Below are positions 8,273 to 16,754 of a DNA stretch of 64,000 nucleotides, one piece after another. The stretch covers positions 19,426 to 83,425 of the forward strand of contig JBDHIK010000003.1 in NCBI GenBank assembly GCA_039587475.1. The letters run 5' to 3'. Below the pieces are notes generated by a model, which saw only the letters and a program-made list of their open reading frames with translations, made no database searches and was not told where the DNA came from. Numbering within the stretch: the first letter of the stretch is position 1; every line of letters begins with the position of its first letter. The position numbers and the translations under genes were made by a program. The stretch is from N074bin45 sp039587475 (GTDB taxonomy: Bacteria; Gemmatimonadota; Gemmatimonadetes; Gemmatimonadales; GWC2-71-9).

Positions 8273-8825
8273 ACCTGACCGCTTGTCACCCGAGGAACGG
8301 GCAGCGCTGGCTGCCTTGCCACGGGAACGGGAGCCGAGTCGCATGCTGGAGGAGCGGACCGTGGAGGCCTTGCGCCGTGAAGGAGGCCTTCGGAGCCGCC
8401 GCGGTATCGACCCCCACGCTCCCTTCGGCTGGGTCGCGGCCGGGCTGGCCGCGGCATTGGCCCTGTTCGCCGGTGGCGTCGTGGTTGGACAATGGCTCGG
8501 GACCCGTACCACGGTGGATGCCATCGTCGCCGTGGAACAGTCCAACGCCATGCAGGCGGCATCACTGGTCCAACAGACCGGCAGCCAGTACGCCGCCGCA
8601 CTGGCGGCGCTGAGCCAGGTACCATCATCCGCCGCCGATAGCGGTTGGGTGGCACAGGGAAGGGAAGTCGCGCTTGCGGCTCTTCATAGCGTGGCCGATC
8701 AGATGGTCCAGGTCGCGCCCGACGATCCCCTCGTGGCCCGGATTCTCCAGATGTTGGAGGCCGATGCCGCTGAGGACGCTCCGCCGGGGGAGACGACCCC
8801 GGTTCGGCAAGTCGTCTGGTTCTAG
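8259..8825 (+). CDS. Probable single-pass membrane anti-sigma factor
   Basis: About 188 residues: an N-terminal cytoplasmic helical part rich in Arg and Glu, one clear membrane span at about residues 57-79 (GWVAAGLAAALALFAGGVVV) and an Ala/Gln-rich helical periplasmic part. No HxxxCxxC zinc anti-sigma motif is present. The assignment rests on position (14-bp overlap with the ECF sigma gene) and topology, not on sequence similarity I can recognise. It may be released by regulated proteolysis; the next gene encodes a PDZ protein. Confidence 0.6.
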   Translation: MLPTEPDRLSPEERAALAALPREREPSRMLEERTVEALRREGGLRSRRGIDPHAPFGWVAAGLAAALALFAGGVVVGQWLGTRTTVDAIVAVEQSNAMQAASLVQQTGSQYAAALAALSQVPSSAADSGWVAQGREVALAALHSVADQMVQVAPDDPLVARILQMLEADAAEDAPPGETTPVRQVVWF

Positions 8826-8865
8826 TCTCACACTGTGATTGCGGCCAGGAAGGACACTTCATCTC

Positions 8866-10230
8866 ATGATTGCCGTTCATACTTCTCGAAACACCACCCT
8901 TCGACGCAGGGCGACCCGCGGGTTCATGCTCGCGTGTGCGGCCACGGTTGCGCTGGTGGTGAGGACTCCCTCCGCTGAGGCCCAGGTTGCGGTCGGCCAG
9001 GCTTCGACCTGTCCCGGCGGCGCCCCTCGCGTGGGCGATCTGGGTATCGATTTCACGTGCCATGATTGCAGTCTCAGCTATGAGTCCGCAGCGCAGCGTT
9101 GGCGCTGGCGCTTCCGATCGGAGCCGGTCATCGACCACGTCAGCAACAGCGGGCCGTCACGCGGCCGCCTGCAGCGGGGGGACGTTCTGGTGCGAGTGGA
9201 CGGATCGCTCATCACGACCCGCTCAGGCGGCGTGACCCTGGCGTCATTGGCCCCTGACGTTCCGGTCATGGTGACCGTGCGACGGAATGGCCGTGAAGTG
9301 AGCACCCAGGTGACCCCCACGGCGGCCTGCCAGGCCGGAGGCGTGCCTCCGGTCGCGCCCCTTCCTCCTGCCGCCCCCAGCCCGTCAGGTGTCCGGGTCG
9401 GCCCGGCTCCCGCCCCGACTGCGGTCGGGAGAGCGCGTCCCGCGCCGGCGCCACCGGCGCCACCGTTGCCGCCGTTGCTTGGCCGGGGTGCCTGGTTTGG
9501 GTTCGGTCTCAGTTGTTCCGATTGCAAGATCTACCCGCTCCGCCTCGAGGAGATCCACGCAGCCGAGGCGACGCTCAAGGCGCTGTCCGAGCAGGGCGGC
9601 GATGCCAAGGATGTGGAGGAGCTCTACGTCAGGCTCGAGCACTACCGGCAGGAAGGCTCACGGTGGGAATTCTCGGAGAACCCGCGCATCTTCTCCGTGG
9701 ACGAAGGCGGCCCGGCCGACAGGGCCGGTCTGCGGCGCGGCGACATCCTGACACATATCGATGGCGTGGCCCTGGTGTCCGATGAAGGCGGCAAGAAGCT
9801 CGGCCAGGTCAGACCGGGAGATGAAGTGGAGTTCGTGTACCGACGTGGCACGACGGTCGGGACGGCCGGGTTGGTGGCGTCGACGTCGCCGGAACGCAGG
9901 GGAGTGGCATCGAACCGGGCCTTGCGCCGATCGCAGGCACTGCTCGAGCGCACGCTGAGAGAGATGGAGCGCAGTGACCCCGCACCCGAACGGCAGGCGG
10001 AGATCGAGCGCCTCCAGTCCTACTTGGAGGAGGCGCGGGCGATTCAGCAGGGTGCGACGATCGACGCCATCCGGTCGCAGAGCATGCCGCTTCGGTATTC
10101 AGGTTCCATCGCCCAGGTCAACCTGACGGTCCGCAGTCACGGCTCCGTGGTGGTCACGCGGGACGAGGCCTCGGGCGAGGTGGTCATTACCACGTCGGAT
10201 GCCACGATCCGGGTGAAGCCGGAGGATTGA
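8866..10230 (+). CDS. Secreted double-PDZ protein with CxxC motifs
   Basis: About 454 residues. Signal peptide (TRGFMLACAATVALVV, cleavage probably near AEAQ, residue 40), PDZ 1 (about 55-150), a Pro/Ala-rich linker (about 160-205), PDZ 2 (about 207-335), a charged coiled segment (about 350-395) and a C-terminal beta region. Each PDZ carries a CxxC directly after its ligand-binding loop: GIDFTCHDC (C65, C68) and GFGLSCSDC (C217, C220). There is no protease domain. ATG 8866 is preferred over TTG 8839, with an AGGAAGG about 12 bases upstream. Likely an envelope sensor or scaffold of the preceding sigma/anti-sigma system; this is inference. Confidence 0.75.
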   Translation: MIAVHTSRNTTLRRRATRGFMLACAATVALVVRTPSAEAQVAVGQASTCPGGAPRVGDLGIDFTCHDCSLSYESAAQRWRWRFRSEPVIDHVSNSGPSRGRLQRGDVLVRVDGSLITTRSGGVTLASLAPDVPVMVTVRRNGREVSTQVTPTAACQAGGVPPVAPLPPAAPSPSGVRVGPAPAPTAVGRARPAPAPPAPPLPPLLGRGAWFGFGLSCSDCKIYPLRLEEIHAAEATLKALSEQGGDAKDVEELYVRLEHYRQEGSRWEFSENPRIFSVDEGGPADRAGLRRGDILTHIDGVALVSDEGGKKLGQVRPGDEVEFVYRRGTTVGTAGLVASTSPERRGVASNRALRRSQALLERTLREMERSDPAPERQAEIERLQSYLEEARAIQQGATIDAIRSQSMPLRYSGSIAQVNLTVRSHGSVVVTRDEASGEVVITTSDATIRVKPED

Positions 10231-10233
10231 TGC

Positions 10234-10255
10234 GGCGGGCAGCCATCGGCCCGCC
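10234..10255. terminator. Hairpin between convergent genes
   Basis: GGCGGGC (10234-10240) pairs with GCCCGCC (10249-10255) across an 8-base loop, between the PDZ gene and the convergent membrane-protein gene. It could serve both strands; no T-run on either side. Confidence 0.4.
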
Positions 10256-10270
10256 CGCGGGCCCTCGGCG

Positions 10271-10981
10271 TTACAGCCCGAACAGCTGAATCGCCACACC
10301 ACTGGCGACAATCGACAACCCGGCCATGAGCTGCACGTGGCGCTCGAGCCAGGGGCTGGATCGCCACTCCAGCCCCTTCGTGGCGAGGACCACCAATCCC
10401 ATCATGGTGGCGAGGGTGACGACACCAAACGTGGCGGTCACCAGCACCACGGCGACCGTCCCGGTGGTGGCGGCGGGGATCATCAACAGGGGAATCAGAG
10501 GCTCGCAGGGCCCCAGCACAAAGATCAGGAACAGGCTGCGCACCGTCAGGGACGCGCCACCCGGTCCTCCGGGGTGTTGGTGAGGTTCCCGGCCGGACGC
10601 GTGCATGTGAGCCACCGCTGCACCGTCGCTGGTGTGGTGATGGGCCTGCCGCATGGCCCGCCGTCTGGTCGCCAAGGCCCAGGCTGCGTACACCAGCCCG
10701 AACGCGATCAGGGCCCAGGCCGCCAGGTCGCCCCGCGTGGCCTCGATCCACTCCAGGTTGGTGACCGCGGCCCCCAGGCCGATGCCGACGACCCCGAGCA
10801 GGACGGATGACAGGACATGTCCGACCCCACAGGCCCCGGTAATGACCAGAGTACGGCGTAGCGTCCAACGATTGGCCTTGCCCAACACCACGAACGGCAG
10901 GATGTGATCCACGCCGATCAGGGTGTGGACAAAGGCCACCCCGACAGCCGTGGTCAGTAGGATCGTCAGCGTCTGGTCCAT
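10271..10981 (-). CDS. UreH/TauE-SafE-like membrane transporter with His-rich loop
   Basis: About 236 residues with some six hydrophobic segments. The first contains HTLIGVDH, the histidine/aspartate signature of UreH/NicO-like and TauE-SafE-like membrane proteins, followed by a TLRRTLVITGACGVGH segment typical of the group. The central cytoplasmic loop is very His-rich (QAHHHTSD, HMHASGREPHQH), as in nickel/cobalt exporters. A metal-ion transport role is therefore plausible but unproven. The ATG at 10981 comes one base after the purK stop, so it is co-transcribed with purE-purK. Convergent with the PDZ gene. Confidence 0.7.
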   Translation of the reverse strand: MDQTLTILLTTAVGVAFVHTLIGVDHILPFVVLGKANRWTLRRTLVITGACGVGHVLSSVLLGVVGIGLGAAVTNLEWIEATRGDLAAWALIAFGLVYAAWALATRRRAMRQAHHHTSDGAAVAHMHASGREPHQHPGGPGGASLTVRSLFLIFVLGPCEPLIPLLMIPAATTGTVAVVLVTATFGVVTLATMMGLVVLATKGLEWRSSPWLERHVQLMAGLSIVASGVAIQLFGL

Positions 10982-10982
10982 A

Positions 10983-12161
10983 TCACGCCAACTGGTCGGT
11001 AGGCTGCCCGGTGGCGATGGACTGGGCAATGGTGCGTGGCTGCAGGGCACGGTGAGCCATCGCGGCAAGTTCCAGGGCCTCGTCGGCCGATCCTGCAAGG
11101 CAGTTCAGGTGACCCATCTTCCGCCCCGGCCGGGCGTGGTGCTTCCCGTAGAGATGCAACTTGACCCCGGCATGCGACAGGGCGTTCTGCCAGGGGGGGT
11201 CGCCTCCCTGCCACAGGTCGCCAAGCAGGTTGATCATGGTCACGGGTGAGATGAGACTCGGGTCGCCGAGCGGGAGGTCGCACAGGGCGCGCACCTGCTG
11301 TTCAAACTGGTCCGTAACGCAGGCGTCGAGCGTGAAGTGCCCGCTGTTGTGGGGACGCGGTGCGATCTCGTTCAGAAAGAGCTGGCCGTCTGCCACGAGG
11401 AACATCTCCACGGCCAGGACGCCCACATAGGACAGGCGATGCGACAGCGCCGTGGCGGCCTCCTCGGCCGCCGCCAGCACGCCGGCGTCGAGGCGGGCCG
11501 GGACCGTCGATGTGTGCAGGATGCCACCCACATGGACGTTCTCGACCGGCGGGAATGCGGCTACGGCACCGTCGCTGCCGCGGGCCAGGACCACCGACAC
11601 TTCCCCTTCGAGATCGAGTCGACGTTCCAGAATACAGGTGGCGCCCCGCTGCTCGTCCCAGGCGCGAGCCAACTCCGCGGGGGTCGTGACGGAGACCTGA
11701 CCCTTCCCGTCGTAGCCGAACCGGGCCGTCTTGAGAATGGCCGGCCCGTCCATGGCATGCCACGCGTCATCCAGATCGGCAGTCGTGCGGATGGCGTGGA
11801 ATGGTGCCGTGGTGAATCCGAGGTCCCGGAAGGTCTCCTTCTCGGCGATGCGGTCCTGGGCAACGGCCACCACCTCAGGGCCGGGCCGGACCGGGAGCCG
11901 CTCACTCAGAAACTCGAGGACACCGGCCGGCACGTTCTCGAATTCGGTCGTGACGGCGGCGCAGTTGCGGACCAGCTCGTCGAGCGCCACGTCGTCATCG
12001 TAGTGGGCGGCGATATGCCGGTCCGCGATCATCCCGGCGGGGCTCCCCGGGTCGGGGTCGAGCACCAGGACGCGATAGCCCATCTCCCGGGCCCGGACCG
12101 TGAACATCCGCCCCAACTGCCCGCCTCCCAGTACCCCCAGCACCGCGCCGGGGAGGATCAT
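10983..12161 (-). CDS. purK: N5-carboxyaminoimidazole ribonucleotide synthase
   Basis: ATP-grasp enzyme that makes N5-CAIR from AIR, bicarbonate and ATP in purine synthesis. GVLGGGQLGRM opens the N-terminal Rossmann part; ILKTARFGYDGKGQ is the ATP-grasp glycine-rich loop; FLNEIAPRPHNSGH marks the metal site. About 392 residues, normal. The start overlaps the purE stop by 4 bp. Most other purine genes are in a separate run at 19.4-28.2 kb on the same strand. Confidence 0.97.
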   Translation of the reverse strand: MILPGAVLGVLGGGQLGRMFTVRAREMGYRVLVLDPDPGSPAGMIADRHIAAHYDDDVALDELVRNCAAVTTEFENVPAGVLEFLSERLPVRPGPEVVAVAQDRIAEKETFRDLGFTTAPFHAIRTTADLDDAWHAMDGPAILKTARFGYDGKGQVSVTTPAELARAWDEQRGATCILERRLDLEGEVSVVLARGSDGAVAAFPPVENVHVGGILHTSTVPARLDAGVLAAAEEAATALSHRLSYVGVLAVEMFLVADGQLFLNEIAPRPHNSGHFTLDACVTDQFEQQVRALCDLPLGDPSLISPVTMINLLGDLWQGGDPPWQNALSHAGVKLHLYGKHHARPGRKMGHLNCLAGSADEALELAAMAHRALQPRTIAQSIATGQPTDQLA

Positions 12162-12652
12162 TCCGGCTCCGGCAGTGTGAGGTCGGCGACGCGCTGCGCG
12201 GCGGCGTCACGGTGCTGGCGCAGCCGGGTCGCGAGAGCCTCGTCCTCCGTTGCCAGCAAGGCCGCGGCGAAGAGTGCGGCGTTCTTGGCGCCCGCGTCCC
12301 CGATGGCGAAGGTCGCCACCGGGACGCCGCCCGGCATCTGCACGATGGAGAGCAGGGAATCGAGACCCTGGAGATGTCTGCTGGGGACTGGCACACCGAG
12401 GACCGGGATCGTCGTCTTGGCCGCGATCATACCGGGGAGGTGTGCCGCTCCACCGGCGCCGGCGATGATGCACTTGAGGCCCCGCTCCTTTGCGGATTCT
12501 GCGTAGGAGTACAGCAGGTCCGGAGTCCGGTGGGCCGACACGACCCGTCGTTCATGGGGAATGTCGAACGCGCCGAGCATGGCGGCCGCATGCTGCATGA
12601 CCGGCCAGTCCGAATCGCTACCCATGATGACGCCGACGAGGGGCTTTGCCAT
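12158..12652 (-). CDS. purE: N5-carboxyaminoimidazole ribonucleotide mutase
   Basis: Converts N5-CAIR to CAIR. Visible are VGVIMGSDSDW at the N-terminus, RVVSAHRTPD, the AGAGGAAHLPGM active-site loop with its His, and PVPSRHLQGLDSLLSIVQMPGGVPVAT in two conserved pieces. About 164 residues. The presence of purK next to it makes this a class I PurE (mutase) rather than a direct AIR carboxylase. A 41-bp gap separates it from the GNAT gene upstream. Confidence 0.97.
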   Translation of the reverse strand: MAKPLVGVIMGSDSDWPVMQHAAAMLGAFDIPHERRVVSAHRTPDLLYSYAESAKERGLKCIIAGAGGAAHLPGMIAAKTTIPVLGVPVPSRHLQGLDSLLSIVQMPGGVPVATFAIGDAGAKNAALFAAALLATEDEALATRLRQHRDAAAQRVADLTLPEPE

Positions 12653-12693
12653 GATGCTGTCCCGGGCTGGGGAATGGCCGGAAAGATAGTCGT

Positions 12694-13212
12694 TCAGAGG
12701 GGTTCCGCCGAGGTGTCCTCCAGGCCGGTTGATACCAGGCTGAGTCGGAGCTCCGGGAGCCAGCGGTCCTCCCCGGCCACGGGTGCAGGGATCATCCGGA
12801 CCGGGACCGCCCCCAGACGGCGATAAAACGCCTCGGCGTGGGGGTCACTCAGGATCCTGAGGTGTGCGGCTCCCAGACGACGGGCCTGGTCCATGGCGTG
12901 ATCGACCAGAGCCCGGCCCCAACCCCGGCCCATGACCCGCGGGGCCACCCACAGGTGATCCAGCTCCCAGGTGAAGGGTCCGGACCGGAATGGGGCCAGG
13001 GCGTAGAAGGCAGCGGGGCGCCCGTCGAGCCGGATCGCGAACACCGGGTGGTTGAGGATGTAGTCCTGGGAGACCGTCAGGTCGGCCTTCCAGGCCTCCA
13101 TCCAGGGCTGGGGGTAGTCCCAGTGGCCCTTGGCCTGATGGGCCACTTCGGTGAGGGCGGCAGCGTCGGACGGGCTCGCGCGCTCAATTGCTTGTGGATT
13201 TGGTGCACCCAT
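12694..13212 (-). CDS. GNAT-family N-acetyltransferase
   Basis: About 172 residues. The acetyl-CoA-binding region is LDHLWVAPRVMGRGWGRALVDHA, visible as strand 4, the pyrophosphate loop (RGWGRA) and helix 3, followed by LRILSDPHAEAFYRRLGAVPV. Acceptor unknown; the family acetylates small amines, antibiotics or protein N-termini. It may lead the purE-purK transcript. The AT-rich 100 bp upstream is shared with the divergent MarR gene. Confidence 0.88.
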   Translation of the reverse strand: MGAPNPQAIERASPSDAAALTEVAHQAKGHWDYPQPWMEAWKADLTVSQDYILNHPVFAIRLDGRPAAFYALAPFRSGPFTWELDHLWVAPRVMGRGWGRALVDHAMDQARRLGAAHLRILSDPHAEAFYRRLGAVPVRMIPAPVAGEDRWLPELRLSLVSTGLEDTSAEPL

Positions 13213-13275
13213 TCGAGAAAAAGAAGCGAACGCGGGTCCAACCGCAAGATCTCCAGAAATATGTCAATTTGCCCC

Positions 13276-13304
13276 TTGATTTACATATCATTCATTACTA
13301 TACT
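13276..13304 (+). promoter_or_regulatory. Promoter of the marR-gdhA unit
   Basis: TTGATT (13276-13281) and TATACT (13299-13304) with a 17-bp spacer, inside a strikingly AT-rich stretch (about 13260-13335) in otherwise GC-rich DNA. Initiation about 7 bases past the -10 would fall at 13311, two bases before the MarR ATG, so the message would be essentially leaderless. Confidence 0.6.
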
Positions 13305-13312
13305 ATTTATAT

Positions 13313-13777
13313 ATGTCATACTTGACAATATTGACGTCTGAGGGCCCAACTCTGGTCAATTATGTCCGGGGAGCCGCCGAGGAGACCAACGATCTCCTCC
13401 ATCGACGCTTGTACGACGCGGACGTCACCCTGCCACAGCTGGAATGCCTCGACCACATGGTCCGCCTGGAGCGGCCCGCGGCTCTGGGCGAGTTGGCCGC
13501 CAGGATGGCCTGCAGTCGGTCAAACATCACCCAGTTGATAGACCGCATGGAGCGGCGTGGCCTGGTCCGTCGCACGGTCGACCCCACGGACCGGCGCGGG
13601 GTCCGGGCCGTCCTGACCCGAGAGGGCATGCGCCGTCATCATGTCGGGTTGTCCATTGTCGTGCATCTGGAACGCGACCTTCGGGGCGCCTTTTCCGAGG
13701 ATGTGCTGCGTCAGCTGTTTTCCGGCCTCGCGGAGTTGCGAGACGCGGCGGCCGACCGTTCCCACCGAGCCGGATAG
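13313..13777 (+). CDS. MarR-family transcriptional regulator
   Basis: About 154 residues with a winged-helix core: TLPQLECLDHMVRLERPAALGELA leads into the recognition region CSRSNITQLIDRMERRGL, then the wing RTVDPTDRRGVRAVLT. The ATG at 13313 is used because no other good start exists before the domain; TTG codons at 13322 and 13331 are alternatives. It lies 21 bp upstream of gdhA and probably controls it and itself; ligand unknown. A TGTCA-N4-TGACA inverted repeat covers its first codons. Confidence 0.88.
   Translation: MSYLTILTSEGPTLVNYVRGAAEETNDLLHRRLYDADVTLPQLECLDHMVRLERPAALGELAARMACSRSNITQLIDRMERRGLVRRTVDPTDRRGVRAVLTREGMRRHHVGLSIVVHLERDLRGAFSEDVLRQLFSGLAELRDAAADRSHRAG
13314..13327 (+). 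promoter_or_regulatory. Candidate MarR operator (inverted repeat)
   Basis: TGTCA-TACT-TGACA is a perfect 5-bp inverted repeat beginning one base into the MarR ATG and sitting just at the predicted transcription start, a position suited to autorepression. It is short and could be chance in AT-rich sequence. Confidence 0.3.
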
Positions 13778-13798
13778 GACGAAAGGACAGGGATACCA

Positions 13799-15151
<1,353 letters not shown>

Positions 15152-15165
15152 CCGGCGCGTGCCGG
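15152..15165. terminator. Short hairpin between gdhA and glpD
   Basis: CCGGC-GCGT-GCCGG directly after the gdhA stop, in the 24-bp convergent gap. Five-bp stem, no T-run; weak candidate. Confidence 0.25.
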
Positions 15166-15175
15166 ACCGGCAGGC

Positions 15176-16735
15176 TCAGGGCAGGTAGGTCAAGGCCAGC
15201 CGGCCGAAGCCGTCCACCTGATCCTCGATCCAGGGCTGGTCCTTGTCGAGTTCGGACGCCAGGAGGGCCGCCACCGCCGGCGCCATGTCGATGGCGGCGC
15301 GGGCGTTGAGAAACAGCGCCCGCGTCCGACGACTGAGCACGTCGTCCACCGTGCGCGCCATCTCGTGGCGCGCCGCCCAGACCACCTCTCCAGCCCGGTA
15401 GGGTAGGGCCGGATGGAGTTGCTCCTGCAGTTGCGTGTCCCCCCGCATCAAGTCTTCGAGCGCAGGGGCGTCGGCCCCGTAGACCTCCAGGGTACCAAAC
15501 TTGTCGGCATGTTGGTGGTCCCCGTGGCTCCGGAGTTCCCGGGTGATGCACGGCTGTTCCTCCAGCCCAGCCCCGGTGGCGGCGAGGGTGACGCACTCCT
15601 CGGCCATGTGACGGTACGTGGTCCATTTCCCCCCGCACATCGTCACCAGCCCCGAGGGCGCCACATGGAGGGTGTGCTCCCGGGACAACTCGGCCGTCTC
15701 TTCCACGCTGCCCGCCTGAACCAGGGGCCGAATGCCGGCGAAGACACTGAGAATGTCGTGGCGTGACGGAGGCCGGTCGAGATACTCGCGGGCCGTTTCC
15801 AGTATGAAGTCGATTTCTTCGGGTTGCGCTACGGGATCGAGGGGCGTGTCCTCGATCGGGGTGTCGGTCGTGCCGACCACGGCGTGTCCATGCCAGGGGA
15901 TCGCAAACATGACGCGGCCGTCCCTCGTGTGCGGCACCATGATGGCGCTTTCCCCCGGCAGGAACGACCGGTCGAGCACCAGGTGGATTCCCTGGCTCGG
16001 CGCGATCGTCCGCGGGGCGTCTGGGTCGTCCATGCGGCGCACGGCATCGGTAAAGGGGCCGGTGGCGTTGATGACGACCCTCCCCGGCACCTCGAAGGTT
16101 GCCCCGCTCTCCACATCTTCCACCGCCACACCGGAGATGAAGCCACTGGCGTTGCGCAGCAGACGATCCACCCTGGCGTAGGTGAGCAGGGCCGCCCCCT
16201 GCCGCGCCGCCGTCCGGGCCAGGGCCACGAGCAAGCGCGAATCGTCGAACTGCCCATCGAAGTACTGGACGCCGCCGCGCAGGCCCTCAGGCTTGAGGGT
16301 CGGGATGGCGCCGAGCGTCTTCTCGCGGGACAGGATCTTCGACGGGCCGAATCCATACTTCCCGGCCAGGGCGTCGTAGACCTTCATGCCCACGCCGTAG
16401 AACGGCGCCTCCCACCAGTCATAGTTGGGAACGATGAATCGGAGGTCCCGCACCAGGTGCGGCGCGTTCTGTCGCAGGAGGCCCCGCTCCTTGAGCGCCT
16501 CGAGGACCAGGGACACGTTGCCCTGCTGGAGGTACCGGACTCCGCCATGGATGAGCTTGGTAGAACGGCTGGACGTGCCTTTGCCGATGTCGCTCTGCTC
16601 GAGGAGGACCGTGTCGTAGCCTCGGGCCGCCGCGTCGACGGCAATGCCCACCCCCGTCGCTCCGCCGCCGATGACGATGATGTCCCAGGAGCCCCGGTGG
16701 TCCGCCACGCGGGCGAACATCTCCTCCCGGCGCAT
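15176..16735 (-). CDS. glpD: Aerobic glycerol-3-phosphate dehydrogenase
   Basis: FAD flavoprotein of the inner membrane surface, oxidising glycerol-3-phosphate to DHAP and feeding quinones. Visible are the FAD-binding DIIVIGGGATGVGIAVDAAARG, SRSTKLIHGGVRYL, INATGPFTDAV, GIRPLV and CGGKWTTYRHMAEECV, plus the C-terminal helical domain. About 519 residues from the ATG at 16735; a longer in-frame ATG (16828) would overlap ppdK by 74 bp and add an unconserved Arg-rich tail. Last gene of the long minus-strand run, 19 bp after ppdK. Confidence 0.93.
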   Translation of the reverse strand: MRREEMFARVADHRGSWDIIVIGGGATGVGIAVDAAARGYDTVLLEQSDIGKGTSSRSTKLIHGGVRYLQQGNVSLVLEALKERGLLRQNAPHLVRDLRFIVPNYDWWEAPFYGVGMKVYDALAGKYGFGPSKILSREKTLGAIPTLKPEGLRGGVQYFDGQFDDSRLLVALARTAARQGAALLTYARVDRLLRNASGFISGVAVEDVESGATFEVPGRVVINATGPFTDAVRRMDDPDAPRTIAPSQGIHLVLDRSFLPGESAIMVPHTRDGRVMFAIPWHGHAVVGTTDTPIEDTPLDPVAQPEEIDFILETAREYLDRPPSRHDILSVFAGIRPLVQAGSVEETAELSREHTLHVAPSGLVTMCGGKWTTYRHMAEECVTLAATGAGLEEQPCITRELRSHGDHQHADKFGTLEVYGADAPALEDLMRGDTQLQEQLHPALPYRAGEVVWAARHEMARTVDDVLSRRTRALFLNARAAIDMAPAVAALLASELDKDQPWIEDQVDGFGRLALTYLP

Positions 16736-16754
16736 CAGGCGGACCTGCCGGAGG

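Noticed and set aside
9364..9480. Tandem repeat in the PDZ gene
   Set aside because: It encodes a Pro/Ala-rich interdomain linker; the nucleotide repetition is imperfect and explained by codon use.
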